From contig CAIRGJ010000031.1 in the NCBI GenBank assembly GCA_903878085.1, forward strand, positions 1-38,966: a stretch of DNA of 38,966 nt. Direction: 5' to 3'. How positions within the stretch are numbered: position 1 is the stretch's first letter; each line of letters starts with the position of its first letter. The position numbers and the translations under genes were made by a program. The DNA comes from an uncultured Hyphomicrobiales bacterium. Lineage in GTDB: Bacteria > Pseudomonadota > Alphaproteobacteria > Rhizobiales > Xanthobacteraceae. A model generated the notes under the pieces. The model was not told the origin of the DNA. It saw nothing but the letters and a program-made list of their open reading frames with translations, and made no database searches. Of this stretch, positions 7,487 to 15,175 are shown one piece after another.

Positions 7487-9012
7487 TGGCCTCAACGGCG
7501 CCATTGCTGGCTGGTACGACCCCTGCCGGAACGCTGTTCGCCGAGCAGGCGCGGCTGTATCCGGCAAAGGTCGCCATCGTCGATGGTCCGCGCAGCCTCA
7601 CCTATGGCGAACTCAATCGGCGCGTGAACCGGCTGGCGCATCATCTGCACATGCTCGGCGCAAGGTGTGGCGATAATGTTGCGATCCTTTCGGAGAACCG
7701 TTTCGAATACGCCGAGTTGTTGCTGGCTTGCGCCAAACTTGGCTGTGTTCTGGCGTGTCAGAGTTACCGGCAAACCAACGAAGAGTTGACTCACACCGTC
7801 GGCTTGACCCAAGCCCGCATCGGCGTCGTGTCGGAGCGATACCATGCCGCGTGGCAGCGTATCGACCATCGCGCCGATCATCTGATTGTGCTCGGCGAGC
7901 CGTATGAAGCGGCGCTGGCGTCATCTACCGAGCAAGAGCCGCAGGGCGACGTTCCACCGGAATCGATCCTGCTGGTGCTGTACACCAGCGGCACCACCGG
8001 TTTCGCCAAAGGTGCGATGATCAGTCATCGCGCGATGATCGCGCGCACCTTGATATCGGTGGTCGATCGGACGGCTTTTTCCGGCGGCAGCTTCATATGC
8101 TGGGCCCCGATGTTTCATATGGCGGCGTCCGACAATGCCGTCGCGACGCTGTTGCTGGGCGGCAAGCTGATCGTCATGGACGGCTTCGACGCCGGCAACA
8201 TCGCCGAGGTGCTGATGCGCGAGCCGATCGGCTTGTTGTCGATGATGCCGGCGACGGCGGCAAAGATGATCGAGGCCTTGCGCGGCGTGCCGAACCGTCC
8301 GAAAGGCGTGGCGATCGTGGGCAGCATGGCGGATCTGCTGCCAGGCCATCTGATGGCTGAATTGACCGAACTGTTGCAGGCGCCTTACCGCAATACGTTC
8401 GGTTCGACGGAAACCGGACCGGCGCCGGCGAGTGCGGGCCGGATTCCAATCGGCGCCATTCCGGCCAAGCTGTCCAAGACCCAGAGTTCATTCTGCCAGC
8501 TCCGGCTGGTCGACCCCGACGACAATGACGTTCCCGACGGTGAGCCCGGCGAAGCGCTGGTCCGCTGTGCGTCATTGTTCAGCGGCTACTTGCGGATGCC
8601 GGAGGCGACGGCGGAAGATTTCCGCGGCGGCTGGTTTCATATGGGCGATGTGCTGAGCCGCAATCCCGACGGCACGCTCGATTTCGTCGACCGGCGCAAA
8701 TACCTGATCAAATCCGGAGGCGAGAACATCTATCCGGCGGAAATCGAACGGCTCTTGCTCGCCTCCGAGCACATTCAGGAGGCGATCGTGGTGCGTCAGG
8801 TCGACGCCAAATGGGGCGAGGTGCCGGTCGCCTTCGTCGTCCCGCGCAATGCCGAGCTGAACGCCGAACAGGTGCTCGATCTGTGCCGCGGCCGGATCGC
8901 TTCGTACAAAATTCCGAAGGCCGTCGTGTTCGTGCGTGCGGATGAATTGCCGCGCAGCACGATCGGCAAAATCAGGCGGCATGATCTCGAGAAACGTTTG
9001 CAGAAAGAGTGA
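7483..9012 (+). CDS. acyl-CoA synthetase (AMP-forming)
   Basis: This is a 509-aa ANL-superfamily ligase that activates a carboxylic acid via acyl-AMP to an acyl-CoA. Visible motifs are the P-loop LYTSGTTGFAKGA (about residues 166-178), FGSTETGP (about 306), YLIKSGGENIYPAEIE in the hinge/A8 region (about 407) and the C-terminal catalytic Lys496 in IGKIRRHDL. The start at 7483 overlaps the thiolase-fold stop; an upstream start at 7444 would overlap that gene by about 40 bp and is less likely. Within the operon it is the second acid-activating enzyme besides the CoA-transferase. Substrate unknown; the family spans fatty and aromatic acids. Confidence 0.9.
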   Translation: MMASTAPLLAGTTPAGTLFAEQARLYPAKVAIVDGPRSLTYGELNRRVNRLAHHLHMLGARCGDNVAILSENRFEYAELLLACAKLGCVLACQSYRQTNEELTHTVGLTQARIGVVSERYHAAWQRIDHRADHLIVLGEPYEAALASSTEQEPQGDVPPESILLVLYTSGTTGFAKGAMISHRAMIARTLISVVDRTAFSGGSFICWAPMFHMAASDNAVATLLLGGKLIVMDGFDAGNIAEVLMREPIGLLSMMPATAAKMIEALRGVPNRPKGVAIVGSMADLLPGHLMAELTELLQAPYRNTFGSTETGPAPASAGRIPIGAIPAKLSKTQSSFCQLRLVDPDDNDVPDGEPGEALVRCASLFSGYLRMPEATAEDFRGGWFHMGDVLSRNPDGTLDFVDRRKYLIKSGGENIYPAEIERLLLASEHIQEAIVVRQVDAKWGEVPVAFVVPRNAELNAEQVLDLCRGRIASYKIPKAVVFVRADELPRSTIGKIRRHDLEKRLQKE

Positions 9013-9029
9013 AGCACAAAGGTGAGAAA

Positions 9030-10028
9030 ATGGGTATCGTCCAGTCGTCCCGAAAACTTCGTCCGCTAAGCCGCATCCTCGCTGCCTGCGTCGGCATTGC
9101 TATTGCCGCCGGTAGTCATCAGGCGAGGGCGGAATACCCGGATCGCCCGGTTCACATCATCGTGCCGTTCGGCGCCGGAGGCGGCGTCGACGTCATTGCC
9201 CGCACGGTTGCCGCGCAGTTGCAGCGCCGTCTCGGGCAGACCTTTATCGTGGAGAATCGGGGCGGCGCCGGCGGCAACATCGGGATAACCGCCGTCGCGC
9301 GGGCGAAGCCGGATGGTTACACGCTGCTCATCACATCCGACGCCATCGTCACCAATCCTGCGCTCTATCGCCCGGTTCCGTTCGATCCGATCAAGGACCT
9401 GGTGCCCATCACCGAACTCGGCACCACGCCGGACCTGCTCGTGGTGCCGGCCGATTCACCGATCAAGGATCTGGCGGATCTGATTGCAAAATCCAAGGCG
9501 CAGCCGGGCCGGTTCAATTTCGGCAGCGGTGCATTGGGCGCTTCGCCGCATCTGACGATCGAGCGCCTGATGCGGCTCGGCGATTTCAAGATGGTGCATG
9601 TCCCGTTTCCGGGCGCGGGCCCTGCGCTGCAAGGGCTTCTGTCGCGCACGACGGATATGAACGCCGGTAGCTATAGCTCGGTAAAAGGCCAGATCGACGG
9701 CGGCTCGGTGCGCGCGCTGTTCCATGCCGGCCCCGCCAGACTGCCGGAAATGCCTAACGTTCCCACTTTGATCGAATCCGGCTTTCCCGGCTTCGTTGCG
9801 GAAACCTTCATGGCCATGTACGCGCCGGCAGGCACCGATGCTGCGATCACCGAGCGCTTGTCAAAGGAGGTTGTCGAGATTCTGGCGATCCCTGACGTCA
9901 AAAACGGGATCGAACAGACCGGTCTTCACGTTGTCGCCAGCGGCCCGAAGGCGCTCCGCGCGCGCATGGATCGGGAACTGCCGATGTGGGCCGAGGTCAT
10001 TTCGCAAATTGGGTTGAAAATACAATGA
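9030..10028 (+). CDS. second Bug/TctC-family receptor
   Basis: The 332-aa protein has a Sec signal peptide (ILAACVGIAIAAG, cleavage near ARA) and the Bug pattern: DRPVHIIVPFGAGGGVDVIARTVA, VENRGGAGGNIG, PDGYTLLITSDAIVTNP and PFDPIKDLVPITELG. The ATG at 9030 has AGGTGA at good spacing and is preferred to the GTG at 9009. It is the last gene of the operon and differs clearly from the first receptor, so the two may bind different acids. No TctA/TctB partners are in the window. Confidence 0.9.
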   Translation: MGIVQSSRKLRPLSRILAACVGIAIAAGSHQARAEYPDRPVHIIVPFGAGGGVDVIARTVAAQLQRRLGQTFIVENRGGAGGNIGITAVARAKPDGYTLLITSDAIVTNPALYRPVPFDPIKDLVPITELGTTPDLLVVPADSPIKDLADLIAKSKAQPGRFNFGSGALGASPHLTIERLMRLGDFKMVHVPFPGAGPALQGLLSRTTDMNAGSYSSVKGQIDGGSVRALFHAGPARLPEMPNVPTLIESGFPGFVAETFMAMYAPAGTDAAITERLSKEVVEILAIPDVKNGIEQTGLHVVASGPKALRARMDRELPMWAEVISQIGLKIQ

Positions 10029-10136
10029 GGGAATTTCGTTGCTCTGTAAGACTACGCGCTCGATTGAAACAACATCCGACCGACTGGGCCGCGGTCGAAT
10101 AGCCTTCGGTACAGATGAAATCGGCTATGGCGAGAA

Positions 10137-10150
10137 TTGATCTATATCAA
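10137..10150 (+). promoter_or_regulatory. FNR/FixK box
   Basis: TTGAT-CTAT-ATCAA is a perfect match to the FNR/FixK consensus TTGAT-N4-ATCAA. If it acts as a class II activator site centred at -41.5, transcription would start near 10185, with TAGTTT at about 10172-10177 as the -10 element. The only plausible target on this strand is the small gene at 10235. Confidence 0.7.
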
Positions 10151-10234
10151 CCGCTGACGTGTGCCGGTTGCTAGTTTCTGAGTGGCGATGAAATCTAGCC
10201 AACATAGGCTCGCTGCCGTTTAAGAAAGTGGCAC

Positions 10235-10492
10235 ATGCGCTTACTCGACGATATGGCAAAGGCGGCCGCTTGGTTTGCAAGCCGCTTTGCGGCATCGCAA
10301 CGCGACGACAACTTTAATTGTGGCGATTGCGATCAGAACGAACGATGTGGGCTTCCTCCTAAAAAGAAATGTATCGTGAAGGCAGCTCAGATCGCCCGCG
10401 ATGGCAGCCACCGCTCGCGTCCACCGACTGGGCATTATTTAGAGTTTGGGCCTTGGTGGCGTGGCAAAATCGATGGCCGGCCGCTGTTTTGA
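10235..10492 (+). CDS. small four-cysteine protein, 85 aa
   Basis: I do not recognise a named family. The protein is basic, with an amphipathic N-terminal helix (MAKAAAWFASRFAAS) and a cysteine cluster C29-x2-C32-x5-C38-x7-C46, which could bind a metal or an iron-sulphur cluster. A perfect FNR/FixK box sits about 90 bp upstream of the ATG, which argues that the frame is real and induced under low oxygen. It is not obviously related to the catabolic genes on either side. Without that box it might be dismissed as a chance frame. Confidence 0.5.
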   Translation: MRLLDDMAKAAAWFASRFAASQRDDNFNCGDCDQNERCGLPPKKKCIVKAAQIARDGSHRSRPPTGHYLEFGPWWRGKIDGRPLF

Positions 10493-10546
10493 TCCGCCAA
10501 AATAGGCCGATCGAGATGCGCCAACCGCAAAGCTCTATGGAGCCAT

Positions 10547-11887
10547 TTATTTAGGCGTCACCAAGCCTTCGATAGCGGCGGCGATCGCCAAGAGGCGCGC
10601 ATCGTCGTCAGGCTGGCCGATCAGCATAAGTCCCACCGGCGCATCGCCAGGACCTTGGCAGGGAAGCGAAATCGAACAGCCATCGAGGAAGTTTGCCACG
10701 GTTGGATTGCGCAGCATGAGAAGATTGACGTCACGGTAGGCCTCCTCGGATTCGAGATCGAGCAGGCGCGGCGCCACGACCGGGACTGTCGGCATTAGCA
10801 GTGCGTCATAGGGCGCGATGATCTTACGCACGCGTCGACAGAAATCGGCCCGCGCCCGGACAAGATCGATGTAATCCACCGCGTTCTGTTCGCTGCCACG
10901 TAGGATGCGGCTGAGTACGCGCGGATCGTATAGGTCGCGCTTGGCGGCGATCAGCGGCCGATGAAACGCATAGGATTCGGCGGCACCGAAACCTCCTTTG
11001 GCGTTGATCTGCGGTAACTCCGAGAGCTCGCGCAGGGGGACGTCGACGATCCGCACGCCGGCGCTGCTCAACGTGCTTTGCGCCTGGACGAAGGCGCTGC
11101 TCACTTCGGAGTCGATGCTGTCGAGCACCACAGTTTGCGGCACGGCGAGGCGAAGCCCGTCCAGCGGGAAGGTCGGCAGATCGAATGAATCGTCGCCAGA
11201 GAGAATCGCGTCGAGGACGGCACAGCACGTGACGCTGGCGGCGATGGGGCCGATCGAATCGAGCGAGGAGGAGAGCGGTACCGCGCCATCCAGGGGTACG
11301 CGCGCGGCGGTCGGCTTGAAGCCGACCAGACCGCATAACGCGGCTGGAATACGGCACGATCCGCCGGTGTCGGTGCCGAGCGCCGCGAACGCCATTCCGT
11401 CGGTCAGCGACACCGCCGCGCCCGACGACGACCCGCCCGGAATACGGCCGGCCTTGCGATCATAAGCATTAAGCGGCGTGCCGTAGTGCGGGTTGATGCC
11501 GAGGCCGGAAAAGGCAAACTCGGTCATGTTGGTTCGTCCGATCGGGACGAACCCGGCGGCCTTCAGGCGAGCGACGGCAACTGCATCGTGCGTTGCCGGT
11601 GCTGCGTCGCGCAGGGCGATCGAGCCTGCCGTGGTGACGTCGCCGGCGATGTCGAACAGGTCCTTGACCGACACCGGGATGCCGGCGAATGGCGAACCTG
11701 CCGCACCGTTCCGCCGCGTTCGGTCATGAAAGTCGGCCGCTGTGCGGGCCTGGTCGGTGTGCACCTTGAGAAAGGCGCGGCTGCCTTCGCCGTTCGGATC
11801 GGCGATCCGCGCCAGGCATTCTTCCACCAGGTCGCGACTGCTTCTGCCCGTGGCGAGAGTTCTAGCGAGAGTGGCGAGCGTCGGCAT
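10547..11887 (-). CDS. amidase, amidase-signature family
   Basis: This 446-aa hydrolase cleaves amide bonds to acid plus ammonia or amine. The Ser-cisSer-Lys triad is visible: K75 in PVSVKDLFD, S153 in GRIPGGSSSGAAV and S177 in GTDTGGSCRIPAA. The 24-residue spacing between the two serines is the family norm. GGAG lies upstream of the ATG. It diverges from the DUF2848-GntR operon, and each promoter has its own copy of a 16-bp operator-like repeat, so the two units are probably co-regulated. GatA is unlikely because no gatB or gatC is adjacent. Substrate unknown. Confidence 0.9.
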   Translation of the reverse strand: MPTLATLARTLATGRSSRDLVEECLARIADPNGEGSRAFLKVHTDQARTAADFHDRTRRNGAAGSPFAGIPVSVKDLFDIAGDVTTAGSIALRDAAPATHDAVAVARLKAAGFVPIGRTNMTEFAFSGLGINPHYGTPLNAYDRKAGRIPGGSSSGAAVSLTDGMAFAALGTDTGGSCRIPAALCGLVGFKPTAARVPLDGAVPLSSSLDSIGPIAASVTCCAVLDAILSGDDSFDLPTFPLDGLRLAVPQTVVLDSIDSEVSSAFVQAQSTLSSAGVRIVDVPLRELSELPQINAKGGFGAAESYAFHRPLIAAKRDLYDPRVLSRILRGSEQNAVDYIDLVRARADFCRRVRKIIAPYDALLMPTVPVVAPRLLDLESEEAYRDVNLLMLRNPTVANFLDGCSISLPCQGPGDAPVGLMLIGQPDDDARLLAIAAAIEGLVTPK

Positions 11888-11925
11888 TCAATGTCTCCGT
11901 AGGTCAGCGGCCGCTACATTAATTA

Positions 11926-12008
11926 GTGAAATATCACAAAACTATCAACTAAAATGCTTATATAACATTGGCTTGACACAGCTGTAGAAGTTGTGAAATA
12001 TCACAAAA
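11926..12008. promoter_or_regulatory. divergent control region with two 16-bp operator copies
   Basis: GTGAAATATCACAAAA occurs perfectly at 11926-11941 and again at 11993-12008, 67 bp apart in the same orientation. Each has dyad ends (GTGA and TCAC). A TTGACA at 11973-11978 faces right, and the second copy covers its -10 position (AAATAT, 11996-12001). The first copy lies 39 bp upstream of the amidase ATG. The layout suggests repression by the GntR protein encoded at 12748. Confidence 0.6.
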
Positions 12009-12058
12009 TAGAGAGGTCATCTTGCCCTCTGCGCCTGCAAATCGCGTGTGGGGTTACG

Positions 12059-12751
12059 ATGCCGCCTCGTCAGCTGATGCTTTTGTTGCAGAACGGATCC
12101 GGTGCTCAGTCGCAACAGGTGTCCATCGCCCAGGCGGTGGTCGCCGGCTGGACCGGGCGTGATGCGGCAGTAGTCGAGAAGCACATTGTCGAACTTGAGG
12201 CGCTTGGGATTCGGCGCCCCGCATCGACGCCAATCTTCTATCGGGTCGCTGCCGCCAGGCTGACAACCGACGGGGCGATCGAGGCGTGCGGCACGAGTTC
12301 TGGCGGCGAGGTCGAATACCTGCTGCTCCGTCATGAAGGGCGGTATTGGGTCGGCCTCGGTTCGGACCATACCGATCGTGAGGTCGAGAAATACGGCATC
12401 ACCGTCTCCAAGCAGATGTGCGACAAGCCGATCGCCGCGCAATTCTGGGCCTACGACGACGTGGCGCCGCATTGGGACCAATTGATCCTGCGTTCGTTCG
12501 TGGTCGAGGACGGCAAGCGTGCGGTGTACCAGGAGGGGCCCGTGGCGGCGATGCTGCATCCGATGGACCTGGTTTCCCGCTACACCGCCGACGGCGTACT
12601 GGCAGATGAGACGCTGATGTTTTGCGGTACGCTTGCAGCCCATGGTGGGGTGCGCGCGACCGAAAATTTTGCCTTTGAAATCGAAGATCCGGTGCTCGGA
12701 CGCAAGATCGAGCACGAATATCAGGTGACATCACTCCCGGTGTTAGGATGA
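12059..12751 (+). CDS. DUF2848 family protein
   Basis: The 230-aa protein matches DUF2848 as I know it: VVAGWTGRDAAVVEKHIVELEALG near the N-terminus, then GLGSDHTDREVEKYGITVSKQMCDKPIAAQFWAYDDV. The SDHTDR segment recalls fumarylacetoacetate-hydrolase-like enzymes, but biochemical function is not established. The ATG at 12059 has GTGGGG upstream; the frame extends to a GTG at 11993 that lies inside the operator and is unlikely. First gene of the second operon, overlapping the GntR gene by four bases. Confidence 0.82.
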   Translation: MPPRQLMLLLQNGSGAQSQQVSIAQAVVAGWTGRDAAVVEKHIVELEALGIRRPASTPIFYRVAAARLTTDGAIEACGTSSGGEVEYLLLRHEGRYWVGLGSDHTDREVEKYGITVSKQMCDKPIAAQFWAYDDVAPHWDQLILRSFVVEDGKRAVYQEGPVAAMLHPMDLVSRYTADGVLADETLMFCGTLAAHGGVRATENFAFEIEDPVLGRKIEHEYQVTSLPVLG

Positions 12752-13470
12752 GTGCGAAAATGCCCGCACCAGCCACGCCACGACGAATGCCCGTACAGCG
12801 GCCGCGGCAGTCTTTGACGACGGCCGCACGACACACAACGCCACAATCGTTGCGCGATGTCGCCTACGAGGCGATCAAGTACCGCATCATCACTTGTGCC
12901 TTCAAGCCAGGTGAATACGTCAACGAGGCCCGCGTCTCGACCGCTCTCGGCTTGGGACGGACACCGGTCCACCAAGCAATCGATCGATTGATGCTTGAGG
13001 GCATGGTCCAGGTCATTCCGCGCAAAGGCGTTATCGTCAAGCCAGTCAGCCTCGACGAGGTCATGCAGATCATCGAGGCGCGTTTCATTGTTGAGCCGCA
13101 AGGCGTTCGCCTTACCGCCGAGCGGGCCGACGAGAACGATATCGCCGGGCTCAGCGATATTCTTGCCCGTGCGCAGCAATGGACGGCAGTGCGTAACGTC
13201 GAACAGATGATGCTGCTGGATCGCGAGTTTCATCTGGTGCTGGTGCGAGCGGCTCGCAACGATGTGTTCGCCGACATCCTGAGCAAGCTGCACGAGCGAT
13301 CGTTGCGGTTCTGGTTCATCTCGCTCACCGACATTGGTCACCACGGCGAGGTCCAGGAAGAGCACCGGGCGATCCTGCGGGCGATACGCGATCGTAATCC
13401 CGACGAGGCGGAAGCGGCTATGCGCAACCATATTGAATCGTTCCGCAAGAACGTCGCGCGGTATTTGTGA
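12748..13470 (+). CDS. GntR-family regulator, FCD subgroup
   Basis: The 240-aa regulator has an N-terminal winged helix (LRDVAYEAIKYRIITCAFKPG, LGLGRTPVHQAIDRLMLEGMV, PRKGVIVKP) and a C-terminal all-helical FCD ligand/metal-binding domain (EARFIVEPQGVRL, DREFHLVLVRAA, EEHRAILRAI, AMRNHIESFRKNV). The start ATGA overlaps the DUF2848 stop. FCD regulators usually repress catabolic operons and are released by an organic acid. It likely acts on the duplicated GTGAAATATCACAAAA sites at 11926 and 11993, controlling the amidase, itself and downstream genes. Confidence 0.9.
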   Translation: MSAKMPAPATPRRMPVQRPRQSLTTAARHTTPQSLRDVAYEAIKYRIITCAFKPGEYVNEARVSTALGLGRTPVHQAIDRLMLEGMVQVIPRKGVIVKPVSLDEVMQIIEARFIVEPQGVRLTAERADENDIAGLSDILARAQQWTAVRNVEQMMLLDREFHLVLVRAARNDVFADILSKLHERSLRFWFISLTDIGHHGEVQEEHRAILRAIRDRNPDEAEAAMRNHIESFRKNVARYL

Positions 13471-13504
13471 ATCCACTGCGCCGAGCCATATGAGGATAGA
13501 AACA

Positions 13505-13891
13505 ATGCCGATGAATAAGCCGCATCTCGAATTCCATCGTCTCAACATGAACGAGGGATGGGTGACGCCGCCGGGCTATCCGACCGGCATCAAGCAGAAG
13601 GTGCTCGCCAGCGATCTCGACGAGACGCGCAAGATGGGCAGTCGTACCCGATTGTTGCGGTTCGATCCCGGCGTCTACACCACCGCGCCATTCGTTCATG
13701 ACCACTGGGAAGAAGTCTATCTGATGTCTGGCGATCTCATCGTCGGCAACGATGCTGAAGGCAAGGGCGGCGAGGCATTCACGGCGCCCACATATGCCTG
13801 CCGTCCCGGCGGCGTCTATCACGGTCCGTTCAAGTCGGAGACGGGCTGCGTTCTGTACGAGATGCACTATTACGACGAGAGCAAGAAGTAA
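13505..13891 (+). CDS. cupin-domain protein, 128 aa
   Basis: A single-domain cupin: RFDPGVYTTAPFVHDHWEEVYLMSGDLIVGND corresponds to motif 1 (H-x-H, then E, then G) and YACRPGGVYHGPFKSETGCVLYEMHYY to motif 2 (H). The His/Glu set fits a metal site. The start at 13505 has GAGG eight bases upstream; alternatives are 13490 and 13511. Such small cupins act as dioxygenases, isomerases or hydrolases, and its position before a flavin monooxygenase suggests a ring- or chain-cleaving step. Reaction unknown. Confidence 0.8.
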   Translation: MPMNKPHLEFHRLNMNEGWVTPPGYPTGIKQKVLASDLDETRKMGSRTRLLRFDPGVYTTAPFVHDHWEEVYLMSGDLIVGNDAEGKGGEAFTAPTYACRPGGVYHGPFKSETGCVLYEMHYYDESKK

Positions 13892-13943
13892 CGCCCTGAC
13901 GCGCGGGTTCTGATGTTGTTGTTGAGCAAGATGGGATCTGGAT

Positions 13944-15173
13944 ATGCGTGCTGACGATCGACGCGTGCTGATTGCCGGCGGTGGTCCGGTCGGGCTGTTG
14001 TGTGCATGGTTGTTGGGACGCCGGGGGGTGCCGGTTCGGCTATTCGACGTCAACGAAAGCCCGCAGGCCGACCCGCGCGCGGCCACTACCCATCCCGCCA
14101 CGTTGGATCTGCTCGCCGACGACGGCCTTGCCGACGATATGGCGCGCGTCGGCCTGGTTTCGCCGATCTTCCAGTTTTGGGACCGGCCAAGCGGCGAGAA
14201 GATTGCCGAATTCGATCACGCCGTGCTCAAGGACGACACGCGTCACCCGTTCGTCGTTCAATGCGAACAGTTCAAGACCGCCAAACTCATACTTGAACGC
14301 GTGCGCAAGCTGCCCAACGTCGAAGTGCTATTCAGCCACGAAGTTATAGACGTGACGCAATCCGGCGACGCGGTCAGCGTTGACGTGCGCGGTCCCGATG
14401 GCGTCAAGTCGCATTCGGGCGCTTATCTGATCGGCGCCGATGGTGGCCGCAGTATCGTGCGCAAGCAGATCGACATTGCGTTCGACGGGTTCACCTGGCC
14501 GGAGAGATTTATCGTACTCACGACGCCGTTCGATTTCGAAGCGTCGCGCGGCCTGTGCTACCGCAATTATTTCGCCGACCCCGACGAGTGGTGCAATTGC
14601 TTCAAGGTGTCGGCCGACGGCCCGCCCGGGCTGTGGCGTACGGTCTACCCGGCCAATCCGGATTTGTCGGAGGCCGAGTTGATGAGCGATGCCGCCGTAC
14701 AGGCGCGCATGCAGAAATTCTTCCCGGCGTCGCAGCCTTACGAGATCGTCCACCGCAACCTCTATGTCACCCACCAGCGCGTGGCTGCGACTTTCCGCAA
14801 AGGGCGCGTGCTGCTAGCTGGCGATTCCGCGCACCTCAACAATCCGATCGGCGGCATGGGGTTGAACGGCGGTATTCAGGACGCTGCTAATCTCGCGGAG
14901 AAGCTCGCGGCAGTGCTGCTCGATCGCGTGCCCAATGCTTTGCTCGATCTCTACAGTCTTCAGCGCCGCACGGTCGCGACCGAATACGTGCAGGAACAAT
15001 CGATCGCCAACAAGAAGCGCCTGGAGGCACGCGACGCCGAGACGCGCAAACGCAATCTCGACGAGTTGCGCGCGATGGCAGCCGATCCGGCACGCGCCCG
15101 CCGCTTCCTGCTGGGCACGTCGATGATTTCAAGCCAGCGTCGCGTTGCCGCCATGACACTGGCCGAGGCTTGA
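13944..15173 (+). CDS. FAD-dependent aromatic hydroxylase-type monooxygenase
   Basis: The 409-aa group A flavoprotein monooxygenase has the three standard motifs: the GxGxxG-type dinucleotide fold (VLIAGGGPVGLLCAWLLGRRG), the DG motif (GADGGRSIVRKQI) and the GD motif (LLAGDSAHLNNPIGGMGLNGG). Members use NAD(P)H and O2 to hydroxylate aromatic rings. It lacks the extra C-terminal thioredoxin-like domain of the 500-600-aa phenol and 3-hydroxyphenylpropionate hydroxylases. Its stop lies just before the amidase start. With the downstream UbiD decarboxylase it could hydroxylate an aromatic acid or its decarboxylated product. Confidence 0.88.
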   Translation: MRADDRRVLIAGGGPVGLLCAWLLGRRGVPVRLFDVNESPQADPRAATTHPATLDLLADDGLADDMARVGLVSPIFQFWDRPSGEKIAEFDHAVLKDDTRHPFVVQCEQFKTAKLILERVRKLPNVEVLFSHEVIDVTQSGDAVSVDVRGPDGVKSHSGAYLIGADGGRSIVRKQIDIAFDGFTWPERFIVLTTPFDFEASRGLCYRNYFADPDEWCNCFKVSADGPPGLWRTVYPANPDLSEAELMSDAAVQARMQKFFPASQPYEIVHRNLYVTHQRVAATFRKGRVLLAGDSAHLNNPIGGMGLNGGIQDAANLAEKLAAVLLDRVPNALLDLYSLQRRTVATEYVQEQSIANKKRLEARDAETRKRNLDELRAMAADPARARRFLLGTSMISSQRRVAAMTLAEA

Positions 15174-15175
15174 TT

